Below, piece by piece: positions 1-5,550 of a stretch of 8,311 nucleotides of DNA. The translations under genes were made by a program, and so were the position numbers. The notes below the pieces were generated by a model. The model was not told the origin of the DNA, made no database searches, and worked only from the letters and a program-made list of their open reading frames with translations. How positions within the stretch are numbered: the first letter of the stretch is position 1; every line of letters starts with the position of its first letter. This DNA comes from Bacteroidales bacterium (GTDB lineage: Bacteria; Bacteroidota; Bacteroidia; Bacteroidales; UBA932): the NCBI GenBank assembly GCA_021443625.1, contig JABUTP010000009.1, positions 1-8,311 of the forward strand, in the 5' to 3' direction.

Positions 1-3
1 CAT
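1..3 (-). other. Possible start codon of a leftward gene cut off by the window edge
   Basis: The first three bases read ATG on the minus strand. They lie about 16 bases downstream of where a transcript from the candidate promoter at 26-58 would begin. That spacing matches the short leaders seen for purD, the PUR-domain gene and nusB in this window. No coding sequence is visible, so neither the gene nor its product can be named. An ATG at the edge could also be chance. Confidence 0.3.
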
Positions 4-25
4 TATATTAATCCGTTTAGATATG

Positions 26-58
26 CAAAGATAATATAATATCGGCAATAAATACAAA
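26..58 (-). promoter_or_regulatory. Candidate Bacteroides-type promoter firing leftward off the window
   Basis: On the minus strand TATCTTTG (26-33) matches the Bacteroidota -7 consensus TAnnTTTG exactly. TTTG (55-58) lies upstream with a 21-base spacer, slightly longer than the usual 19 or so. Transcription would begin near position 19 and run out of the window. The -33 box sits in the loop of the hairpin at 43-67, so the promoter and the putative terminator of the preceding operon overlap. The region is AT-rich, so a chance match is possible. Confidence 0.45.
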
Positions 59-67
59 TTATTGCCG
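43..67 (-). terminator. Hairpin downstream of the glycerate kinase gene, possible operon terminator
   Basis: CGGCAATAA (43-51) pairs perfectly with TTATTGCCG (59-67) around a 7-base loop, giving a 9-bp stem. It lies 57 bases past the glycerate kinase stop codon, where the end of the purD operon transcript is expected. In the minus direction it is followed by a mixed A/T run rather than a clean T tract. It is therefore a weak intrinsic terminator at best, and could instead be an operator or mRNA 3'-end stabiliser. Confidence 0.4.
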
Positions 68-123
68 TAATTATACACTAATCTTTTGAAGATGCCTTGA
101 ATTTGAATACCGTTTCCTTGGGA

Positions 124-1257
124 TTATTCCACCCATTTCGTTAGATGTCTGCCGATCGCTTCGAAGGCGGCTGAGCGGACATTGGCAAAGGCAGTCTCAA
201 AATTCATGGCCTGCTCCAGCGACATGCCGGCAGGTGTTGCCTGTAGGACATCCAGAAATCCTTCGGGGGCGGCATCGACCTTTCCTCCTATCGCAATGAC
301 ACTGATGCCTTGGCGGGCTGCGCGGGAAAGGACTCCCGAAGGGGTTTTGCCGCAAATGGTCTGTGAATCTATCTTTCCCTCACCGGTGAACACCAGCGAT
401 GCTCCTTTCAGAGTTTCGTCAAAACGTATGGCATCCAGAACCATATCTATTCCGGGTACAAGACGGGCTCCGGTAAAGGCCAGGAAAGCCGCGCCCAATC
501 CGCCGGCTGCCCCCGCTCCCGGCACATCTCCTACCGAAATGCCGTACTTCTTCTCAATCACTGCCGCGAAACTGCGCAGGCCCCTGTCCAGGGTGGCGAC
601 CATTTCGGAGTCGGCCCCCTTCTGCGGGGCAAAGACAAATGCAGTCCCCCGAGGGCCGTACAGCGGATTGTTGACGTCGCAGGCCACGGTGAACGATGCT
701 TCCCGCATCGCCGGAAGGACATCCGTGTCGTCTATCGTGCAGATTTTCTCCAGGTCTGCCCCGCGCCCCCAGAGCAGATTGCCTTCAGCATCATAAAACC
801 GCCACCCGAGAGCCGAGAGCATCCCCGTGCCGCAGTCGTTGGTGGCACTTCCGCCAATCCCCATCAAGAACTTGCGGCAGCCGCGGGCAAGGGCATCCGC
901 AATCAACTCGCCGGTCCCTCTGGTGGAGGTAAGCATCGGATTGCGTTCCGACAGTGCAAGCAGCGGAAGTCCGCTGGCGGAGGACATCTCCATCACCGCC
1001 GTGTCGCCCGATCCCGTGATGCCGTAAACGGCGCTTATGGGGCGCCCCAGCGGGTCGCTTACCACCGCGCTTGTCAGTCTGCCCCCCAAGGATTCCGCAA
1101 GTGCCTCGGTCGTGCCTTCCCCGCCGTCGGCAACGCCCACCTTCACTATTTCGGCACCGGTTCCCAATGCGGCCCGGATGCCTTCTTCAACGGCATCGGC
1201 CACCTGCAGCGAACTGAGCGAACCTTTGAACGAATCGGATGCAATGACGATTTTCAT
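124..1257 (-). CDS. glxK: Glycerate kinase, type I (GlxK/GarK family)
   Basis: This 377-residue protein is predicted to phosphorylate D-glycerate with ATP in the cytoplasm, feeding it into lower glycolysis or serine synthesis. Characterised enterobacterial members give 2-phosphoglycerate; the product here is assumed by homology. Family motifs are clear and in order: DSFKGSLSS (8-16), VADGGEGT (42-49), TRGTGELI (112-119), GIGGSATND (133-141), NNPLYGPRGTA (196-206), GAGAAGGLGAA (247-257) and TGEGKID (291-297). Length is normal and both ends are intact. The usual glycine after SATND is a cysteine here (C142), a small oddity in a conserved loop. The ATG start gives the canonical N-terminus MKIVIASDSFKGS. 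No Shine-Dalgarno sequence is visible. The gene begins 14 bases after the membrane-protein gene, so it is probably the last gene of the purD operon. The choice between the symbols glxK and garK is nominal. Confidence 0.93.
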   Translation of the reverse strand: MKIVIASDSFKGSLSSLQVADAVEEGIRAALGTGAEIVKVGVADGGEGTTEALAESLGGRLTSAVVSDPLGRPISAVYGITGSGDTAVMEMSSASGLPLLALSERNPMLTSTRGTGELIADALARGCRKFLMGIGGSATNDCGTGMLSALGWRFYDAEGNLLWGRGADLEKICTIDDTDVLPAMREASFTVACDVNNPLYGPRGTAFVFAPQKGADSEMVATLDRGLRSFAAVIEKKYGISVGDVPGAGAAGGLGAAFLAFTGARLVPGIDMVLDAIRFDETLKGASLVFTGEGKIDSQTICGKTPSGVLSRAARQGISVIAIGGKVDAAPEGFLDVLQATPAGMSLEQAMNFETAFANVRSAAFEAIGRHLTKWVE

Positions 1258-1271
1258 AGTGTCGTTGTAAT

Positions 1272-2210
1272 TTATCCCACCAGTGTCATTACATATTCCA
1301 GAATGGTGGCGATGGTGATGAAAAGCAGGGAGACGGCGGTGATTCTGCCGCCCGTGTCGCAGGTGAGGTAGTCGTAGATGCAGAGGACGACCGGCGGCAG
1401 GAGGGTGGCGCAGGAGAGGGTCATCCCGCCTCCCGAGAACAATACCAGCACCGCGAACGTAGCCAGGGCATAAATCATCGTGAACAGCAGAGACCTTGAG
1501 CGGGAAACGCTGTATCGGGCCGAATTGGTGAAATAATTGGCCACGGCGGCCCCGAATAGCACCATAAGCACCAGAATCTTTGCGGCACGGGCGGCAGAAA
1601 TGGTTCCCAGGTGGATATTGACTGCTACCATTCCCTGCAGCAGCCAGGATGATGCAGGCAGGACCGCCCGCACCCCGTCGTGGAACGCAATCCAGATTGC
1701 CATCAAGGTCGCCGGCAGGAGAAATCCCGTGAATGACATTGCAATGTAGCGGGGGCGGTCTTCACTCGGGCGCAGATTGGTGACAAAGACCACAACGGCA
1801 ACCCACAGGAGCGGGGGATAAATCATTACCGCCACGGACATCAGCATGGATGACAGAAAGGCAATGTCGTTGTCGAGTTCCCCGCTGAAATATTTCATCG
1901 CCCCGAGGAATGCCAAAGTGGCGGTCACGGCCCCTATATAACCCCGGCACATCGGGACTATCCCGGGAAAACTCAACAGGAGAGCGGCAAGCAGCAGCGG
2001 TGCGCTGTAGTTCGCCCCGAGCGAAAACTTGTTTGCGGCCCTCAGTATCATATAGCACAGCCCCCAAAGGCAGCAGCTGCCCTCAATCAGGGACAATGCT
2101 CCGTATTCTTTCAAAACGTCACCGGTGAGCCGCCACGCCAGAGCGTAGAGAACCACCGTGACAAATATGAAAAAAGGATAGAGTCTCCTGATGTTGACGC
2201 GGACCGGCAT
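1272..2210 (-). CDS. Multi-pass inner-membrane protein, probably DUF6427-like
   Basis: This 312-residue protein is strongly hydrophobic, with roughly nine to eleven membrane segments (about residues 10-27, 38-57, 68-86, 90-106, 116-143, 155-175, 183-200, 208-226, 240-259, 264-283 and 288-309). A short basic N-terminus (R4, R8, R9) precedes the first segment. The central stretch has a double proline after hydrophobic residues (YPPLLW, 131-136), then a polar loop NLRPSEDRPRYI (145-156) and a segment ending in GFLLP (162-166). That pattern resembles what I recall of DUF6427 proteins in Bacteroidota, which can occur near purD; I could not test this. I see no transporter signature and no catalytic motif. 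It starts 4 bases after the purD stop, so translation is probably coupled, and glycerate kinase follows 14 bases later. A role in transport or envelope physiology is possible but not shown. Confidence 0.75.
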   Translation of the reverse strand: MPVRVNIRRLYPFFIFVTVVLYALAWRLTGDVLKEYGALSLIEGSCCLWGLCYMILRAANKFSLGANYSAPLLLAALLLSFPGIVPMCRGYIGAVTATLAFLGAMKYFSGELDNDIAFLSSMLMSVAVMIYPPLLWVAVVVFVTNLRPSEDRPRYIAMSFTGFLLPATLMAIWIAFHDGVRAVLPASSWLLQGMVAVNIHLGTISAARAAKILVLMVLFGAAVANYFTNSARYSVSRSRSLLFTMIYALATFAVLVLFSGGGMTLSCATLLPPVVLCIYDYLTCDTGGRITAVSLLFITIATILEYVMTLVG

Positions 2211-2214
2211 ACCT

Positions 2215-3495
2215 CTAAAGCAGGGCTATGACGTCGTTGGCTATGTCGTTTCTGAAGTAACTGTCGGTGAACGATATGCAGCCGACGGCCCCAAGCGCTT
2301 TCTCGCGTGCGGCGACGATGTCCTCCGCATTCGCAGTGACGGCCAGCACGCGTCCGCCTGCCGAGAGGGTGGCGTCCCCGCTCTTCTTTGTGCCGGAATG
2401 GAACACCTGGGCATCCCTGACGTTTTCAATGCCGGCAATGGGATAACCGGAGTTGTATTTTTCGGGGTATCCCCCCGATACCATAACCACCGTTACGGCC
2501 GCCTGTGGGTTGATGACCATTGTTTCGGAGGCCAGCTCACCTTGGGCCGCAGCCTTGAGGTGGGAGAGCAGGTCGCTGTCAATCCTCGTCATCACCGCCT
2601 CAGTTTCGGGGTCTCCCATACGGACATTGTATTCTATGACATACGGGTCGCCCCCACAGTTCATGAGCCCTATGAAAATGAACCCGCGGTAGTCTATGCC
2701 GTCTTCGGCAAGACCGCTGACAGTAGGTTTGATGATGCGTTGTTCAACCTTGGCCATGAATTCGCTGTCGGCAAACGGAACAGGGGAAACCGCCCCCATG
2801 CCGCCGGTGTTGAGCCCTTTGTCGCCCACCCCGATCCGTTTGTAATCCTTGGCCTCGGGAAGAATCAGGTAATCCTTTCCGTCGGTAAGCACGAATACCG
2901 ACACTTCTATTCCGCTGAGGTATTCTTCAATCACGACCCTTGCCGAAGCGTCGCCGAACTTGCCGCTGAACATTTCGGCAAGTTCTTTTCTGGCATCCTC
3001 AAGATTGTCCGGAATCACAACCCCTTTGCCCGCTGCGAGTCCGTCTGCCTTGAGGACATAGGGAGGACGGAGAGTCTCGAGGAAAGCGTAGGCGTCGTCG
3101 AGAGTCTCTTTGGTGAACGTCCGGTAAGCGGCGGTGGGGATGTTGTGGCGCATCATGAATTCCTTGGCAAAGTCCTTGCTCCCTTCGAGTTGCGCCCCTT
3201 TTGCGGTGGGCCCCACGACTGAGAGGCCGGGGAACCTTTCGTTGAGGAAATCGGTGATGCCGGCAACCAGAGGAACCTCCGGTCCAACCACCACGAGGTC
3301 GATGTTCTTGTCGGTGACGTGCTGTGCGATGAGATCGAAATCACACACTCCGGCGGGGATGTTTTCAGCGATGTCGGCCGTTCCGCCGCTGCCGGGGAGA
3401 CAGTAAAGTTTGCCGAGATTGCTGCACTTTGATATTCTCCACGCGATGGCATGTTCCCGTCCACCGCTGCCTATTACCATTACATTCGTTGACAT
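2215..3495 (-). CDS. purD: Phosphoribosylamine-glycine ligase (GAR synthetase)
   Basis: PurD joins glycine to 5-phosphoribosylamine using ATP, forming glycinamide ribonucleotide, the second step of purine synthesis, in the cytoplasm. The 426-residue product has the full ATP-grasp layout. VIGSGGREHAI (7-17) is the N-terminal signature. GPEVPLVAGI (71-80) follows. The ATP-binding stretch is LKADGLAAGKGVV (148-160). VIEEYLSGIEVSVFV (188-202), the glycine-rich NTGGMGAVSP (229-238) and the metal-binding stretch EYNVRMGDPETE (288-299) complete the core. The C-terminal domain carries VSGGYPEKY (339-347). I chose the ATG at 3495. A TTG nine codons upstream (3522) overlaps the candidate -7 element, lies upstream of the expected transcript start, and would add residues not typical of the family. 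A TAG stop lies 4 bases before the next gene. It is the first gene of a three-gene minus-strand operon. Confidence 0.97.
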   Translation of the reverse strand: MSTNVMVIGSGGREHAIAWRISKCSNLGKLYCLPGSGGTADIAENIPAGVCDFDLIAQHVTDKNIDLVVVGPEVPLVAGITDFLNERFPGLSVVGPTAKGAQLEGSKDFAKEFMMRHNIPTAAYRTFTKETLDDAYAFLETLRPPYVLKADGLAAGKGVVIPDNLEDARKELAEMFSGKFGDASARVVIEEYLSGIEVSVFVLTDGKDYLILPEAKDYKRIGVGDKGLNTGGMGAVSPVPFADSEFMAKVEQRIIKPTVSGLAEDGIDYRGFIFIGLMNCGGDPYVIEYNVRMGDPETEAVMTRIDSDLLSHLKAAAQGELASETMVINPQAAVTVVMVSGGYPEKYNSGYPIAGIENVRDAQVFHSGTKKSGDATLSAGGRVLAVTANAEDIVAAREKALGAVGCISFTDSYFRNDIANDVIALL

Positions 3496-3509
3496 TGTCC
3501 GTATTATTG

Positions 3510-3537
3510 TTTGTTGATGCAAAGTTAACTACATTTG
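3510..3537 (+). promoter_or_regulatory. Candidate promoter of the lipoprotein gene, giving a near-leaderless mRNA
   Basis: TACATTTG (3530-3537) matches the -7 consensus exactly and ends only 4 bases before the ATG at 3542. Transcription from it would start at or within a few bases of the start codon. The nearest upstream TTTG (3510-3513) leaves a short 16-base spacer. A weaker alternative is TATTATTG (3502-3509), one mismatch from consensus, which would allow a normal leader of about 25 bases but has no clear -33 box. Which one is used cannot be settled from sequence. Confidence 0.4.
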
Positions 3538-3553
3538 CGACATGAAACGCAAA
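3520..3553 (-). promoter_or_regulatory. Candidate purD operon promoter
   Basis: On the minus strand TAACTTTG (3520-3527) matches the -7 consensus TAnnTTTG. TTTG (3550-3553) lies upstream with a 22-base spacer, longer than optimal and inside the first codons of the divergent lipoprotein gene. Transcription would start near 3513, giving a leader of about 18 bases before the purD ATG at 3495. The same extended word TTAACTTTG occurs in the promoter of the PUR-domain gene at 4424-4432. Confidence 0.6.
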
Positions 3554-3919
3554 GCCTGTATATTTTTATCATTGCTTCTGGCATTCGTTCTGGCCGGATG
3601 TTCGTCAAAGGGGGTGATTTCGGAGCGCAAGATGGCGAAAATCCAGTGTGACATGTTTCTGGCAGACCAATACGTCAACACCACTCCGCAACTCCGCCAT
3701 CTGGCCGACACGACGGCGCTGTATTCCTGCATCTTGAAGGCATACGGATGCACCTCCGAACAATATCTCGCATCGGTAGAGCATTATCTCGACGACATAA
3801 AGACCTTCGAAAAAATCCTCGACAGGACAAAAGTGCTTCTGGAGAAAAGACAGAAAGAGATTCAGAAAAACCTCGACCGTCAGGCGGCAGCCGCCCTGCC
3901 GGACTCACCGGAGGAGTAA
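3542..3919 (+). CDS. Small DUF4296-type lipoprotein
   Basis: This 125-residue protein has a classic lipoprotein signal: a basic start (MKRK), a hydrophobic core, and a lipobox LAGC with the modifiable cysteine at residue 20. The mature part is helical and polar. It carries the pattern I associate with DUF4296: ISERKMAKIQCDMFLADQY (26-44), then ALYSCILKAYGCTSEQYLAS (59-78), then a tyrosine-containing region (82-95) and a charged coiled-coil-like end (95-113). Function in this family is not established. The protein is expected to be membrane-anchored on the periplasmic side, or exported to the outer membrane or surface. The start is fixed by the signal peptide. It stands alone on the plus strand, diverging from purD across 46 bp and converging on the PUR-domain gene. 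Confidence 0.85.
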   Translation: MKRKACIFLSLLLAFVLAGCSSKGVISERKMAKIQCDMFLADQYVNTTPQLRHLADTTALYSCILKAYGCTSEQYLASVEHYLDDIKTFEKILDRTKVLLEKRQKEIQKNLDRQAAAALPDSPEE

Positions 3920-3920
3920 T

Positions 3921-3942
3921 TCTCTGTCCGTACAGGCAGAGA
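3921..3942. repeat. Small hairpin just after the lipoprotein stop codon
   Basis: TCTCTG (3921-3926) pairs with CAGAGA (3937-3942). Two more G-C pairs (3928-3929 with 3935-3936) follow after a single bulged T. It begins one base after the TAA of the lipoprotein gene and abuts the first GGGGCTGC repeat. There is no T tract directly after it on the plus strand. It may stabilise the mRNA end or be an ancillary part of the convergent terminator. Confidence 0.35.
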
Positions 3943-3956
3943 AAGGGGCTGCATAG

Positions 3957-3994
3957 AAAAAGGGGCTGCACCCTCCGGCGCAGCCCCTCTGCTT
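3957..3994. terminator. Bidirectional intrinsic terminator between convergent genes
   Basis: AGGGGCTGC (3961-3969) pairs perfectly with GCAGCCCCT (3980-3988) around a 10-base loop. On the minus strand the stem is followed directly by TTTTTC, a textbook terminator for the PUR-domain gene, whose stop codon ends at 4011. On the plus strand the stem is followed by CTGC and then TTTT, so it also serves the lipoprotein gene, less perfectly. A second copy of the left arm lies at 3945-3952. Confidence 0.85.
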
Positions 3995-4010
3995 TTATCC
4001 TTGGTATATG

Positions 4011-4397
4011 TTAAAGTTCGTCAAAATTCACGTTTGAGAAATTGTCGGTGTCGCCTCCTTCAACCTGAGCGGCCTCTTCCGAAGAGTATTCGCGACGCTC
4101 GGGACGGGCTTCAATCACAGTGCAACGCTCCTTGATGTATCCGATAACCTCCTCAAGACCTTCGGTGAACTTTTCGAAATCTTCCTTGTAAAGGAAAATT
4201 TTGTGCTTGTCGTATGAAAAACGGCCGCCTGCATCAACTCTGCGCTTGCTTTCGGTGATGGTAAGGTAGTAATCGTTGCCCTTGGTGGCTTTCACGTCAA
4301 AAAAATAAGTCCTCTTTCCAGCCCTGACCGGCCTTGAAAAAACGTCTTCGCCATTCTTGTCCTGGCCTCTTCCGTTTTCGTAATCTTCGTAATACAT
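4011..4397 (-). CDS. DUF3276 PUR-alpha-like nucleic-acid-binding protein
   Basis: This 128-residue protein matches the DUF3276 family of single PUR domains found in Bacteroidota and spirochaetes. The Borrelia member BpuR binds nucleic acid; binding here is inferred by homology. Visible features are a tyrosine-rich acidic start (MYYEDYENG), the basic/aromatic strand KRTYFFDVKA (28-37), DYYLTITESKRR (42-53), the aromatic SYDKHKIFLYKEDFEKF (61-77), an amphipathic helix (78-92), and an acidic tail (106-128) rich in E, D and N. I start it at the ATG at 4397, which gives the family-like N-terminus. An upstream in-frame extension to 4616 would run through the candidate promoter and into nusB, and looks non-coding. 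It is transcribed alone, ends at the terminator at 3957-3994, and diverges from nusB. Confidence 0.88.
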   Translation of the reverse strand: MYYEDYENGRGQDKNGEDVFSRPVRAGKRTYFFDVKATKGNDYYLTITESKRRVDAGGRFSYDKHKIFLYKEDFEKFTEGLEEVIGYIKERCTVIEARPERREYSSEEAAQVEGGDTDNFSNVNFDEL

Positions 4398-4423
4398 ATC
4401 AATCTTTGTTTTGAATCTTTTAA

Positions 4424-4431
4424 CAAAGTTA
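4424..4431 (-). promoter_or_regulatory. Candidate -7 element of the PUR-domain gene
   Basis: On the minus strand TAACTTTG matches TAnnTTTG and lies 26 bases before the ATG, giving an expected leader of about 20 bases. No clear TTTG box is present at the usual distance upstream. The element lies inside a small dyad TTAAC-AAA-GTTAA (4420-4432), which could be an operator or simply a by-product of the promoter sequence. Confidence 0.5.
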
Positions 4432-4482
4432 ATCAATTTACTGAAATAACCTTCTGTTTTTGAAAAAATCGTGTGCCCGAGC

Positions 4483-4516
4483 GCCCCTCCCGACAGACGC
4501 TTGTCCGTCCTGGGGC
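4483..4516. repeat. Imperfect inverted repeat in the divergent spacer upstream of nusB
   Basis: GCCCC (4483-4487) pairs with GGGGC (4512-4516). Inside it GACAGAC (4492-4498) pairs with GTCCGTC (4503-4509) around the loop GCTT. The inner stem has one A-C mismatch on the plus strand, which becomes a G-U pair in a minus-strand transcript. The block is GC-rich in an otherwise AT-rich spacer and ends 8 bases before the nusB -33 box. It could be a regulator-binding site or a structured RNA element; nothing shows which. Confidence 0.4.
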
Positions 4517-4524
4517 AAAATCTA

Positions 4525-4555
4525 TTTGGTAATAGCACACTTATTCCTATCTTTG
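4525..4555 (+). promoter_or_regulatory. Consensus Bacteroides-type promoter for the nusB operon
   Basis: TTTG (4525-4528) and TATCTTTG (4548-4555) match the -33 and -7 consensus boxes exactly and are separated by 19 bases, the preferred spacing. Transcription should begin near 4560-4563, giving a leader of about 17 bases before the nusB ATG at 4579. The word TCTTTGCA from the -7 box is repeated at 4564-4571 in the leader. This is the best promoter in the window and likely drives nusB through at least rimO. Confidence 0.8.
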
Positions 4556-4578
4556 CACAAAAATCTTTGCATAATAAA

Positions 4579-5538
4579 ATGGTTAGCCGCAGGCTCATTC
4601 GTATCAAAGCGTTCAAAGTTCTTTATGCTGCTGAATCTTCGCAGAATGCCTCTCTGGCATGGGCGGAGAAAGAGTTGCTGCACAGTCTTGACAAGACTCT
4701 CGATCTCTATTACTTCTTCCTGAATGTGGTTCCTTCCCTTACCCGGGTTGCCCGGGAGAGGGTCGATATCGCGCATTCTAAATACCTGCCGACCCAAGAG
4801 GACCTGGAGGTCAGCTCCAAATTCGCCGACAATGCGCTCTCTCCCATTCTTGAATCAACCCCCGAGTTCCAGAAGATATGCAAGAGGGGCGGGCTCTCGT
4901 GGGCGGAACACGACGTGTTTGTAAAGAGATTGTATGCATCCGTGGCCGAATCGGACTATTTCAAGGCATATATGGCCTCGGAATGCCGCTCACTTGCCGA
5001 AGACTGCGAACTTTTCAAGAACATATTCGCAGAGGAGTTTGAAGACAACGAACTTCTCGAAGATTTGCTGGAGGAGAAATCGGCCCACTGGATTGACGAT
5101 GTGGGATATGTCCTGAATGTCATCATCAGCGACCTTGACAGGATTGCCCGTAACGGCAGGATGGTGTTCCACGACGTTTTCCTTAAAGATGACGACAAGG
5201 ATTTCGCCCTGCAGCTGATACGGACATCCCTCACCCGTTACGACGACTATATCGGCAGGGTTCGCGACAATGCCCCCAACTGGGATCCCGAGCGCATCGT
5301 CACGGTGGATGCCGCCCTCGTTGCAATGGGACTGGCCGAGGCTGCGGGCTGCCCTACCATCCCCATCAAGGCCACCATCAACGAGTATGTTGAGATTTCA
5401 AAATATTACAGCACCCCCCAGAGCCACGTATTTGTCAACGGACTTCTCGACGTAATCATAAAGAATATGGTCGCCTCGGGCGAAATAGTCAAGGAGGGAA
5501 GGGGGCTTTTTGAAGGCACAACCGCCAAAACAAACTAA
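4579..5538 (+). CDS. nusB: Transcription antitermination factor NusB, long Bacteroidota form
   Basis: NusB pairs with NusE (ribosomal protein S10) on the boxA sequence of rRNA transcripts, supporting antitermination and rRNA maturation. This protein is 319 residues, against about 140 in E. coli. The first helix is canonical (SRRLIRIKAFKVLYAAES, 3-20). The C-terminal core is clear: WDPERIVTVDAALVAMGLAE (235-254), then PTIPIKATINEYVEISKYYS (259-278) and HVFVNGLLDVI (283-293). Between them, about residues 22-200 form a helical, acidic insertion absent from the short form. I place the start at the ATG at 4579, directly before the SRRL helix. An in-frame GTG at 4471 lies upstream of the promoter and would translate non-conserved sequence. 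It is the first gene of the rightward operon; yajC follows after 12 bases. Confidence 0.93.
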   Translation: MVSRRLIRIKAFKVLYAAESSQNASLAWAEKELLHSLDKTLDLYYFFLNVVPSLTRVARERVDIAHSKYLPTQEDLEVSSKFADNALSPILESTPEFQKICKRGGLSWAEHDVFVKRLYASVAESDYFKAYMASECRSLAEDCELFKNIFAEEFEDNELLEDLLEEKSAHWIDDVGYVLNVIISDLDRIARNGRMVFHDVFLKDDDKDFALQLIRTSLTRYDDYIGRVRDNAPNWDPERIVTVDAALVAMGLAEAAGCPTIPIKATINEYVEISKYYSTPQSHVFVNGLLDVIIKNMVASGEIVKEGRGLFEGTTAKTN

Positions 5539-5550
5539 AAATCAGATATC

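Noticed and set aside
182..796. A 204-codon plus-strand frame opposite glycerate kinase
   Set aside because: Proline-, serine- and arginine-rich shadow of a conserved gene, with no family resemblance.
2191..3222. A 343-codon open frame on the plus strand opposite purD
   Set aside because: It lies almost wholly antisense to an unmistakable, full-length purD. Its translation shows no recognisable domain, and long antisense frames are common in GC-rich, strongly biased genes.
4471..4578. N-terminal extension of NusB from an in-frame GTG
   Set aside because: It lies upstream of the consensus promoter and start point, and the NusB first helix begins right after the ATG at 4579.
4398..4616. N-terminal extension of the PUR-domain gene upstream of 4397
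   Set aside because: It would translate the AT-rich divergent spacer, the candidate promoter and the first codons of nusB in reverse. The family N-terminus begins at the ATG at 4397.
4739..4758. Repeated CCCGGG in early nusB as a possible hairpin
   Set aside because: It sits in coding sequence, translates into normal NusB residues, and has no T tract or other signal to give it a role.
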